NCBI GenBank assembly: GCA_023415515.1
Contig: JAEZKH010000228.1
Coordinates: 1 to 23,232 of the forward strand
DNA length: 23,232 nucleotides
Direction of reading: 5' to 3'
Origin: Actinomycetes bacterium
Lineage (GTDB): Bacteria; Actinomycetota; Actinomycetes; Mycobacteriales; Mycobacteriaceae
Each line of letters starts with the position of its first letter. Position 1 is the stretch's first letter. Positions 1 to 6,957 of this stretch are shown here, piece by piece. The translations under genes and the position numbers were made by a program. The notes beneath the pieces were generated by a model that worked only from the letters and a program-made list of their open reading frames with translations, was not told the origin of the DNA and did no database searches.

Positions 1-1516
1 CCGTTGCACTGCAGCATTTTCCGCGAGCGACCGGTTGGCGGTGGTGGGCGCGTTCGGCTTCGATGCGGCGGGCGCGGTCTTCGGCGCGGGCGCGTCGGCG
101 CCGCGGCATGGCCAGGTCGCGGCCGGGCGGCCGCTGGATTGTCGGCCTGAGCTCGGCGGCGGCGCGTTGGGCTGCGGTCAGCTTCACTGCGGCGGTGGGT
201 CGGCACAGCTGCGGGAACAACCCGTAGCTGCCCGGCAGCGTCACATGGGTGTTGCGGTGCGGATCGGTCCAGATGACCGTGCCGTCGGGCAGTTGTTCGG
301 CGTGCCAACCGTCAGGCCCGCCCCAGAAGGTGACCAGCAGATGGTGTGTGCGGCATAGGCACTTCAGGTTCGATGCACACGTCGGCCCGACGGGATAGCC
401 GATCGTATGGTCCAGATCGCACACATCGGCGGGCTGCCGACAGCCCGGGAACCGACACGTCATATCCCGACACCGCACAAAACGAGCCAGTTTCGCCGAC
501 GGGCGGTACCGCGGTTCTGGCGGCGCGTCCTTGGGATGGGTGATCCAGTCGATCGTGGCCCCGGCGACGACTCTGGCCGCCAGCAGCGGCGCAGGCAGGA
601 TCGCGCCGCCGATCATCGCCGCCGGCGCGGTGCGCGCCGGACCCACCGGCGCGGTGTGTGCGGTACGGGTGAGCGGGTCGGGGTCCCGCCCGTCCAGTGC
701 CACGGCCGTGTCGTCGGTGAGCGTGCGTTCCTCGGCGATCACATGGATCACCACCGCATTGGCGACGGTCTCGGCGGCCGCACAATCGGGTGAGCCGCAC
801 CCGCAGGTGAGCCGCTGGGCGCCATGTCCGAGCGCGCCGAGGGCGTCAGCGCGGCGCTGCTGGGCGGTGCGCGGATCCCCCGCACACACCGTGTCGGCCA
901 ACGCGTCGAGGCGAGCGTCGAGGGCCGCGGCGTCGTGGTCGAACAGCACCGCCTCGATCGTGGTCGTCCCGCCCCCGTCGGAGTGCGCGCTGACGTGGCG
1001 CCCGCGAGCGTGTAACTCGGTGCGCCGCACCGCCCACGCGTCATAGCGCTCCACCGCCTCATCGACCGCGTTCTCGATCTTGTCCTGCGACAACACCCCC
1101 CACCCCGTGACCGCTGCGGCGATCTCGGCATCGACCTTGGCCGCGACATCGCCGTCTTTGACCAAGGCGGTACGCGCCACGATGGTGGTGACCACCCGCA
1201 GCCCGACCCGGCCCGCCGCGAACACCTCGGCCACCCGCGGCAGCCGCTCCCGCAACGCCATCGCGATCATCAACTGATGTGAGGCCACGCCCAACGAAAC
1301 CCCGTGATGGGCGGCCACCTCACAGGCCACCGCATTCCAGTTGTCCAGGCACCACTGCTCACGATCGGCCGACCCGTCAGCAGCCAACCGCGCCTCCAAC
1401 ACATCGGCGATCGCCGACAGCCGGCGCGCACACGCCGCGTTCTCCACGCGCGCCCACGCCCCCACCGCCAGACCCCGCCCGGCGGCGAGCGCCGCAGTCA
1501 CCAACTGATCGAACAT
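1..1516 (-). CDS. DUF222 / 13E12-family HNH endonuclease-like protein (3' end beyond window)
   Basis: An open frame runs from an ATG at 1516 to the window edge (505 codons, no stop), so the C-terminus is missing. The N-terminal ~300 residues are the alanine-rich DUF222 region typical of mycobacterial REP13E12 proteins. An HNH domain follows: C354, C359, the DLDH motif at 367-370 (H370), N383, and the HH pair at 391-392 after a C-L-C. The tail is Arg/Ala-rich. The family is presumed to cleave DNA, but its role is poorly known and it often occurs in several copies per genome. It lies 118 bp downstream of lgt on the same strand. No good ribosome site precedes the ATG; an in-frame GTG 24 bases upstream (1540) is an alternative start. 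I see no disruption in the visible part. Confidence 0.88.
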   Translation of the reverse strand, partial: MFDQLVTAALAAGRGLAVGAWARVENAACARRLSAIADVLEARLAADGSADREQWCLDNWNAVACEVAAHHGVSLGVASHQLMIAMALRERLPRVAEVFAAGRVGLRVVTTIVARTALVKDGDVAAKVDAEIAAAVTGWGVLSQDKIENAVDEAVERYDAWAVRRTELHARGRHVSAHSDGGGTTTIEAVLFDHDAAALDARLDALADTVCAGDPRTAQQRRADALGALGHGAQRLTCGCGSPDCAAAETVANAVVIHVIAEERTLTDDTAVALDGRDPDPLTRTAHTAPVGPARTAPAAMIGGAILPAPLLAARVVAGATIDWITHPKDAPPEPRYRPSAKLARFVRCRDMTCRFPGCRQPADVCDLDHTIGYPVGPTCASNLKCLCRTHHLLVTFWGGPDGWHAEQLPDGTVIWTDPHRNTHVTLPGSYGLFPQLCRPTAAVKLTAAQRAAAELRPTIQRPPGRDLAMPRRRRARAEDRARRIEAERAHHRQPVARGKCCSAT

Positions 1517-1610
1517 ACTGTCGAAAGTAGACCGGCCCACGGACGATCCGCCCACTACAACCCGAGTTCAACTGGCGGCCTGTGAATGAAGTCGCAACTG
1601 TGGATAACGG

Positions 1611-1634
1611 GCGCGCCGTGCGGCACCGGCGCGC
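1611..1634 (-). terminator. Possible hairpin terminator after lgt
   Basis: An inverted repeat begins one base past the lgt stop. An 8-bp arm GCGCGCCG (1611-1618) pairs with CGGCGCGC (1627-1634) around an 8-base loop; a longer bulged pairing is also possible. No T-run follows on the minus strand, which is common for mycobacterial terminators, so function is inferred from position alone. The rest of the 1517-1634 gap holds no gene that I can see. Confidence 0.35.
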
Positions 1635-3368
1635 TCACGTAGGCTCGTCGGCCCCTTCAGGGTCCGTTTCGGATGCGTCCGGGTCCCGTTCCTCAGCGAT
1701 TTCGTCCGCGGCGGCGGCGGCCTCCTCGGCGCCCTCGACTGCACCCTCATGCACCTCGGGAGCCGCTTCTTCGGCCTCGACCACCTCATCGCCCTCGACC
1801 GCGCCGAGCCCGCCGGCCGCCGCCTCGTCAGGCTCGTCGACCTCAGGCTCCGCCTCGTCAGGCTCGTCGACCTCAGCCTCGCCAGGCTCGTCGACCTCAG
1901 CCTCGTCCGCGTCAGCCTCGTCCGCGGCGGCGACCTCAGCCTCCGCCTCGTCAGGCTCGACGACCTCAGCCTCGTCAGCCTCGTCCGCGGTGGCGACCTC
2001 AGCCTCGTCAGGCTCCTCGACCTCAGCCTCGTCCTCGTCAGGCTCGTCGACCTCAGTCTCGTCAGGCTCGTCGACGGCGGCGGCGGCTTCCTCGGCGGCC
2101 TCCTGGGCACCCTCATGCACCTCGGGAGCCGCTTCTTCGGCCTCGACCACCTCATCGCCCTCGACCGCGCCGACGCCTCCGATCGCCTCGGTTGCTTCGG
2201 CCTCCTCGCCGGCTTCGGCGAATGCCCCGGCCTCCACGATCTCCCCGGCAGGTGCGTCGGCGACATCCTCGGCGAGTTGCTCGCTTTCGGCGACGGCTTC
2301 TACATCCGACGTTTCTTCGCCGCCCGACTCGGTTATCTCCGAGCCGCCGGACTCCATGATCTCCGTGGAGGCGTCATCGTCGTCCTTGTCGCCCGCCGCC
2401 TTCGCCGCCGCGACGATGCCCGTGGTGGCCGCGACCGCGACCAGTTCCTTCTCGATCTTCTCGGTCGGTGAGTCCGATCCCGGAGCGGCGCGCTCACCCT
2501 CCTCGACGTACCCGCGCAGATCTGACGGGTCCTCTCGACCCTTTGGCGCGACCATGATGTAGACCACCGCGCCGATGAACACGAACACCGACACGAACGA
2601 GTTGATCCTGATGCCCGCAATGTGGGTGGCCATATCGCTGCGCATCAACTCGACCCAGAACCGGCCGAAGCAGTACGCCGCCACGTAGAGCGCGAAGAGT
2701 CGGCCGTGGCCGATCCGGAAACGACGGTCCACCCAGATGAGCAGCACGAAAACCAGCAGGTTCCACAGCAGTTCGTACAGGAAGGTGGGATGGACGACTT
2801 CGATCAGCTGCCCGGTCGACACCCCGTTCAACGAATCGAGGGCACCGTTTGCGTTGCGGCGCTCGAAGATCTCCAGCCCCCACGGCAACGTGGTCGTTCT
2901 GCCGTACAACTCCTGGTTGAAATAGTTTCCGAGCCGTCCGATCGCCTGTGCGAGGACGATGCCCGGCGCGATGGCGTCCCCGAATGCAGGCAGCGGTATA
3001 CCTTTTCGTCTACACCCGATCCATGCTCCGATGCCGCCGAAAGCAACCGCCCCCCAGATCCCGAGGCCGCCCTCCTGGATCTTGAACGCCGCGATCAACC
3101 CCGCGCCGCCCGGCCCGAAGTACGTCGACCAGTCGGTTAGTACGTGGTAGAGCCTGCCGCCGATCAGGCCGAAGATGATGGCCGGCAACGCGATATCGAA
3201 AATCACTCCGCGTTCGCCGCCCCGATCGGCCCACCGTTTGTTCCCGATGAACAACGCGGCGATGACACCGATGAGGATGAACATGGCGTAGGCCCGTATC
3301 GGGATGGGTCCCAGATGCCAAACGCCCTGCGACGGGCTCGGGAAGGAGGCGAGTATGGTCGTCGTCAC
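1635..3368 (-). CDS. lgt: Prolipoprotein diacylglyceryl transferase with long acidic repeat tail
   Basis: Lgt moves diacylglycerol from phosphatidylglycerol to the lipobox cysteine of prolipoproteins in the plasma membrane. Residues 1-275 form the multi-pass catalytic domain: the GGRLYH motif near 70-75, EGGLGIWG at 99-106, the family signature GRLGNYFNQELYG at 144-156, HPTFLYE at 193-199 and GRFWVELMRSD at 235-245. Mycobacterial Lgt is known to carry a C-terminal extension, but here it is about 300 of 577 residues. It is rich in Glu, Asp, Ala and Val, with seven V(D/E/V)EP(D/G)E-type repeats and a duplicated block. The GTG start overlaps the trpA stop (GTGA), so lgt is probably translated with the trp genes. 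The tail is probably cytoplasmic and disordered; its role is unknown. Confidence 0.95.
   Translation of the reverse strand: MTTTILASFPSPSQGVWHLGPIPIRAYAMFILIGVIAALFIGNKRWADRGGERGVIFDIALPAIIFGLIGGRLYHVLTDWSTYFGPGGAGLIAAFKIQEGGLGIWGAVAFGGIGAWIGCRRKGIPLPAFGDAIAPGIVLAQAIGRLGNYFNQELYGRTTTLPWGLEIFERRNANGALDSLNGVSTGQLIEVVHPTFLYELLWNLLVFVLLIWVDRRFRIGHGRLFALYVAAYCFGRFWVELMRSDMATHIAGIRINSFVSVFVFIGAVVYIMVAPKGREDPSDLRGYVEEGERAAPGSDSPTEKIEKELVAVAATTGIVAAAKAAGDKDDDDASTEIMESGGSEITESGGEETSDVEAVAESEQLAEDVADAPAGEIVEAGAFAEAGEEAEATEAIGGVGAVEGDEVVEAEEAAPEVHEGAQEAAEEAAAAVDEPDETEVDEPDEDEAEVEEPDEAEVATADEADEAEVVEPDEAEAEVAAADEADADEAEVDEPGEAEVDEPDEAEPEVDEPDEAAAGGLGAVEGDEVVEAEEAAPEVHEGAVEGAEEAAAAADEIAEERDPDASETDPEGADEPT
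1741..1807 (-). repeat. 67-bp perfect direct repeat, copy A, in the lgt tail
   Basis: Identical to 2107-2173, 366 bp away (122 codons, in frame). It encodes roughly residues 521-543 of Lgt, with core EGDEVVEAEEAAPEVHEG. Flanking sequence continues to match imperfectly, as expected after an in-frame segmental duplication. Confidence 0.93.
1808..2085 (-). repeat. Degenerate tandem repeats encoding EPDE-type units of Lgt
   Basis: Short imperfect repeats recur between the two 67-bp copies, many containing GGCTCGTCGACCTCAG on the plus strand. On the minus strand they encode seven acidic units such as VDEPDETE, VEEPDEAE, VVEPDEAE and VDEPGEAE, interspersed with ADEADE-type units. Units differ in length by multiples of three, so the reading frame is kept. 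A length-variable region is expected. Confidence 0.85.
2107..2173 (-). repeat. 67-bp perfect direct repeat, copy B, in the lgt tail
   Basis: Identical to 1741-1807; encodes roughly residues 399-421 of Lgt. The two copies bracket the short-repeat array. Confidence 0.93.
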
Positions 3369-4156
3369 GCCGAAATCCTCTGCCGCACACCGTCAGCCAA
3401 TTCTTCGGTCAGCGTACGCACGGCGGCAAGGCCGTCCGTCAGCGCCGATACGAGGGCCGAGCCGACAATGACACCGTCGGCGTATGCCCCTATTTGGGCG
3501 GCCTGCTCGCGCGACCTCACCCCGAGACCCACGCCGACCGGAATGTTCGAAATCGCCTTCACGCGTTTCACCAATTCTGGAGCCGAGTTCGAAACGGCGT
3601 CCCGCGCGCCGGTGACGCCCATCGTCGAGGCCGCATAGACGAAGCCGCGGGACGCGTTCGCCGTCGCAGCCAAGCGCTCGGGCGTCGATGACGGTGCCAC
3701 CAGGAAAATTCGGTCCAGGTCGTGGACGTCGGACACCGCCATCCATTCGTCGGCCTCGTCCGGGATCAGGTCCGGGGTGATCATCCCCAGCCCGCCCGCC
3801 GAAGCGAGGTCACGGGCGAACGCGTCCACCCCGTAGTGCAGGACGAGGTTCCAGTAGGTCATCACGACCGCGCGGCCGCCGATCTTGCTGATCGCCTCGA
3901 CGGCGGCCAACGAGTCGCGCACCCGCACACCGCCACGCAAAGCGGCCTCGGTAGCGGTGGCGATGGTGGGTCCGTCCATTCCCGGATCCGAGTACGGGAT
4001 CCCGACTTCGACGATGTCACAGCCGGATTCGACCAACGTCGTCATCGCGGCAATCGATTTCGGCACGTCGGGGTATCCCGTCGGCAGATACCCGATGAGC
4101 GCCGAGCGGCCCTCCCCTTCACATGCCGCGAAGGTGTCGGCGAGACCCTTCGTCAT
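3365..4156 (-). CDS. trpA: Tryptophan synthase alpha subunit
   Basis: TrpA splits indole-3-glycerol phosphate into indole and glyceraldehyde-3-phosphate and channels indole to TrpB. The 263-residue product fits the family. The signature VEVGIPYSDPGMDGP spans 49-63 and contains the catalytic pair E50 and D61 (Salmonella Glu49/Asp60 equivalents). Later TIM-barrel motifs include TPDLIPDEA, FLVAPSSTPERL, YAASTMGVTGAR and GVGLGVRSREQA. I chose the ATG at 4156 because it overlaps the trpB stop as ATGA and matches the usual N-terminus; an in-frame start at 4192 would add 12 arginine-rich residues inside trpB. Its stop overlaps the lgt GTG. Confidence 0.97.
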   Translation of the reverse strand: MTKGLADTFAACEGEGRSALIGYLPTGYPDVPKSIAAMTTLVESGCDIVEVGIPYSDPGMDGPTIATATEAALRGGVRVRDSLAAVEAISKIGGRAVVMTYWNLVLHYGVDAFARDLASAGGLGMITPDLIPDEADEWMAVSDVHDLDRIFLVAPSSTPERLAATANASRGFVYAASTMGVTGARDAVSNSAPELVKRVKAISNIPVGVGLGVRSREQAAQIGAYADGVIVGSALVSALTDGLAAVRTLTEELADGVRQRISA

Positions 4157-5421
4157 GTCGCCGCCCCCTTGCCGTCGAGCAGGCCGAACCACGTGGCCGC
4201 CGTCTCCACGTCCTTGTCACCGCGACCGGACATGTTGACCAGGATGATTGCCTTCGGGCCGAGTTCCTTGCCGAGTTTCAGCGCACCGGCGACGGCATGG
4301 GCGGACTCGATCGCCGGGATGATTCCTTCGGTCCGGCACAGCAGACCGAACGCGTCCATCGCCTCGGTATCGGTGATCGGCCGGTACTCGGCGCGGCCGA
4401 TGTCCTTCAGGAACGCATGCTCGGGGCCGACGCCGGGATAGTCCAAACCCGCTGAAATCGAATGCGATTCGATGGTCTGGCCGTCCTCGTCCTGCAACAG
4501 GTACGAGAATGAGCCCTGGAACGCCCCGGGCGATCCGCCAGTGAACGTTGCTGCGTGACGGCCGGTTTCGACACCGTCGCCCGCCGCTTCGAACCCGACC
4601 AGCCGCACCCCGGGATCGTCGATGAACGCATGGAAGACGCCGATGGCGTTGGACCCGCCGCCGACGCATGCGGTCACCGCGTCGGGCAGCCGGCCGGCCT
4701 GGTCCTGAATCTGAGCGCGCGCCTCGAGCCCGATCACCCGCTGGAAGTCGCGGACCATCACCGGAAACGGGTGCGGGCCCGCCGCGGTGCCGAAACAGTA
4801 GTAGGTCGCATCGGCATTGGTCACCCAGTCACGGAACGCCTCGTTGATCGCGTCCTTGAGCGTCTTCGAGCCGGACTCGACCGACACCACCTCGGCTCCG
4901 AGCAGTCGCATGCGGGCCACATTCAACGCCTGCCGCGCGGTGTCGACCGCACCCATGTAGATCACACAGTCCAGGCCGAGAAGCGCACACGCTGTCGCGG
5001 TGGCGACGCCGTGCTGGCCCGCGCCGGTCTCGGCAATGACGCGCGTCTTGCCCATCTGCCGGGCCAACAGCGCCTGCCCCAGCACATTGTTGATCTTGTG
5101 AGACCCGGTGTGGTTGAGGTCTTCTCGCTTGAGGAAGAGCCGCGCGCCGCCGGCATGCTCACTGAGCCGCGCCGCTTCGTACAGCGGAGACGGACGTCCG
5201 CTGTAGTGCCGCTGCAACCGGTCCAGCTCGTCGAGGAACTCCTGGTCTCCGCGCGCCTTCTCGTAGGCGGCGGTGACTTCCTCGATCACGGCCATCAGCG
5301 CCTCGGGGACGAATCGTCCCCCGTACACACCGAAGTGGCCTTTGGCGTCGGGATCGTGGACGGTCGGCTCGGCTACCGCCGCGCTGGATCGCGGCAACTC
5401 GGGACCGGAGAGATCGGCCAT
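4153..5421 (-). CDS. trpB: Tryptophan synthase beta subunit
   Basis: TrpB is the PLP enzyme that condenses indole with serine to give tryptophan, acting as an alpha2-beta2 complex with TrpA. The 422-residue product has the PLP-lysine motif LNHTGSHKINN (K109), the general acid-base glutamate in AETGAGQHG (E131), and the phosphate-binding loop GGGSNAIG at 254-261. The COMM-domain region and the C-terminal SGRGDKD are present. The N-terminus has the usual actinobacterial extension of about 30 residues before FGVYGGRFVPE. The start ATG at 5421 shares one base with the stop of a nine-codon minicistron (TGATG), and its own stop overlaps trpA (ATGA), so it is translated within the operon chain. Confidence 0.97.
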   Translation of the reverse strand: MADLSGPELPRSSAAVAEPTVHDPDAKGHFGVYGGRFVPEALMAVIEEVTAAYEKARGDQEFLDELDRLQRHYSGRPSPLYEAARLSEHAGGARLFLKREDLNHTGSHKINNVLGQALLARQMGKTRVIAETGAGQHGVATATACALLGLDCVIYMGAVDTARQALNVARMRLLGAEVVSVESGSKTLKDAINEAFRDWVTNADATYYCFGTAAGPHPFPVMVRDFQRVIGLEARAQIQDQAGRLPDAVTACVGGGSNAIGVFHAFIDDPGVRLVGFEAAGDGVETGRHAATFTGGSPGAFQGSFSYLLQDEDGQTIESHSISAGLDYPGVGPEHAFLKDIGRAEYRPITDTEAMDAFGLLCRTEGIIPAIESAHAVAGALKLGKELGPKAIILVNMSGRGDKDVETAATWFGLLDGKGAAT

Positions 5422-5450
5422 CAGCTCTGCTCTTCGCGCAAGCGGCTCAT
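5421..5450 (-). CDS. Nine-codon minicistron at the trpC-trpB junction
   Basis: An ATG 7 bases after the trpC stop opens a short frame reading MSRLREEQS. Its TGA overlaps the trpB ATG by one base (TGATG). The DNA resembles the minicistron unit between hisF and hisI: both share ATGAGC and, after an extra C here, the core CGCTTGCGCGAAGAG. I infer a role in passing ribosomes from trpC to trpB rather than a functional peptide. Translation is not shown by the sequence. Confidence 0.45.
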   Translation of the reverse strand: MSRLREEQS

Positions 5451-5457
5451 CGCCGGG

Positions 5458-6276
5458 TCAGCGGGACGGTTTCGGGCAGGACGGGTGCGTGCCTGCGGTG
5501 ACCAGATCGGCGACGGCGGTGCGGGGATCACCGCTGGTGACCAGCCCCTCCCCGACGAGGACCGCGTCGGCACCCGCCCCCGCGTAGGCAAGCAGATCGG
5601 CGGGCCCGCGCACCCCGGATTCGGCGATGCGGATGATGTCCGTCGGCAGCCCAGGTGCGATGCGCGCGAAGCAATCCCGGTCCACATTGAGCGTCTTGAG
5701 GTCGCGCGCGTTGACTCCGATGACCTTCGCCCCCGCCTGTATCGCACGGTCGGCTTCCTCTTCGGTGTGCACCTCGACCAACGCCGTCATCCCGAGGGAC
5801 TCCGTCCGGTCCAGCATGGACACCAGCGCCGACTGCTCGAGCGCGGCGACGATCAGCAGAAGCATGTCCGCGCCGTGCGCGCGTGCCTCGTGGATCTGGT
5901 AGGGCCCGATGATGAAGTCCTTGCGCAACACCGGGATCGACACGGCGGCGCGGACTGCGTCGAGATCCTCGAGCGAACCGTTGAACCGTCGCTGTTCGGT
6001 CAGCACGCTGACGATGCGGGCTCCGCCGTTCTCATATGCCCCAGCGAGTTTCGCCGGATCGGAGATCGATGCGAGGGCTCCGCGCGACGGGCTGGCGCGC
6101 TTCACTTCGGCGATGACTCCGATACCCGGTTCACGCAGCGCGGCCATCACATCCAGCGGTGCAGGCGCCGCCTTGGCCGCCGCTTTGATGTCGTCGAAGG
6201 TCACGCTGGCCTCGCGTGCGGCGACGTCGGCGCGGACTCCTTCGATGATGGAGTCGAGCACGGTCGCCGAACCCAT
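5458..6276 (-). CDS. trpC: Indole-3-glycerol phosphate synthase
   Basis: TrpC closes the indole ring of CdRP, giving indole-3-glycerol phosphate for TrpA. The 272-residue product carries the signature IAEVKRASPS (55-64, K59), the catalytic-acid lysine in LRKDF (K119), the glutamate in LVEVHTEEE (E168), N189 in GVNARDL, and IAESGV (E219-S220). It is a single-function TrpC with no fused TrpF domain. I chose the ATG at 6276 because MGSATVLDSI matches the usual mycobacterial N-terminus and a GGAGGG lies about 12 bases upstream. An in-frame ATG at 6357 would add 27 low-complexity residues and is less likely. It follows the membrane-protein gene by 84 bases. Confidence 0.96.
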   Translation of the reverse strand: MGSATVLDSIIEGVRADVAAREASVTFDDIKAAAKAAPAPLDVMAALREPGIGVIAEVKRASPSRGALASISDPAKLAGAYENGGARIVSVLTEQRRFNGSLEDLDAVRAAVSIPVLRKDFIIGPYQIHEARAHGADMLLLIVAALEQSALVSMLDRTESLGMTALVEVHTEEEADRAIQAGAKVIGVNARDLKTLNVDRDCFARIAPGLPTDIIRIAESGVRGPADLLAYAGAGADAVLVGEGLVTSGDPRTAVADLVTAGTHPSCPKPSR

Positions 6277-6360
6277 AAGCCGTGAACTCCCTCCGCGTTC
6301 GCGCCGGCGTGCTGCCGCTTGATCTTCATCGAAGGGTAGCCGCATCGAACACACCATCTG

Positions 6361-6957
6361 TCACCGCCCCTCGGAGTCCGGTTTGGTGGGATCACGCCCC
6401 TCGTCGAGTGCGTCCCACATCATCCGCTCCGACATGTCGTCACCGGCGGAGGCATGCCGCCGCGCAGCCTCTTTTCGTCGTGCCGGAGCTTCGTATTTCG
6501 AGTCGTCGGACTCGGCTTTCGCCGGCGCCCGCAGCAGCAGCACGGCGCCTGCGAGCGTGAGCACGGCGGCGATCAACGTGACCACCGCGCCGACGAAGTG
6601 CCGCTCGGTGCCGAGCAGGTCTGCCACCGGAACTTCGGCGAGGTCTGCAGCGCGCGCCGCCACGTCGGGCACGACCCACAGGCTGATCGCCAGATAGGCC
6701 ATCACCCCGCTCAGCACACCGACGACCACGGCGAGCAGTCGCAGCTGCCACCGCGGCCCGACCGTCGACTTGAGCACCGCCGCCAGCAGGATCAGGGCCA
6801 GCGGAACCAGTGCCGTCGACCACGCCCCACCGTTGAGCGTCGCGGTCTCGGGCTGGCCGAGGCCATCGAACGACCTCACCTCGACCCAGGTCATCCGGGA
6901 GGCCACCCAGAGCGCTCCCGCCGCCAGCAGCAGCGACAGCTGCCCGATGCGCTTCAT
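6361..6957 (-). CDS. Trp-operon-associated membrane protein (Trp_oprn_chp / TIGR02234 type)
   Basis: A 198-residue protein with four likely membrane spans near 5-21, 47-63, 72-94 and 121-143 and a charged C-terminal tail of about 50 residues, probably cytoplasmic. The early SRMTWVEV after the first span and its place between trpE and trpC match the actinobacterial family named only for its trp-operon association. Its biochemical role is unknown; a part in tryptophan or precursor handling is inference from context. The ATG overlaps the trpE stop (ATGA), so expression is tied to trpE. Confidence 0.88.
   Translation of the reverse strand: MKRIGQLSLLLAAGALWVASRMTWVEVRSFDGLGQPETATLNGGAWSTALVPLALILLAAVLKSTVGPRWQLRLLAVVVGVLSGVMAYLAISLWVVPDVAARAADLAEVPVADLLGTERHFVGAVVTLIAAVLTLAGAVLLLRAPAKAESDDSKYEAPARRKEAARRHASAGDDMSERMMWDALDEGRDPTKPDSEGR

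Noticed and set aside
312..800. Minus-strand 162-codon frame inside the HNH gene
   Set aside because: A different frame from the HNH/DUF222 reading, Arg-rich with no motif.
1808..2085. CRISPR-like short repeats
   Set aside because: The units are contiguous, degenerate and keep the lgt reading frame; there are no unique spacers and no cas genes.
1582..2562. Plus-strand open frame of 326 codons rich in Ser/Ala, antisense to the lgt tail
   Set aside because: It is the mirror of the lgt repeat region; composition follows from the repeat DNA and it has no domain or ribosome site.
4555..6285. Plus-strand open frame of 576 codons antisense to trpB and trpC
   Set aside because: High GC leaves antisense frames open. 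The minus strand carries intact trpB and trpC with all catalytic motifs; this frame has none.
6277..6357. Extended trpC start at 6357 or a separate small gene in the 84-base gap
   Set aside because: The added residues are low-complexity and absent from the family; no ribosome site supports a separate gene.
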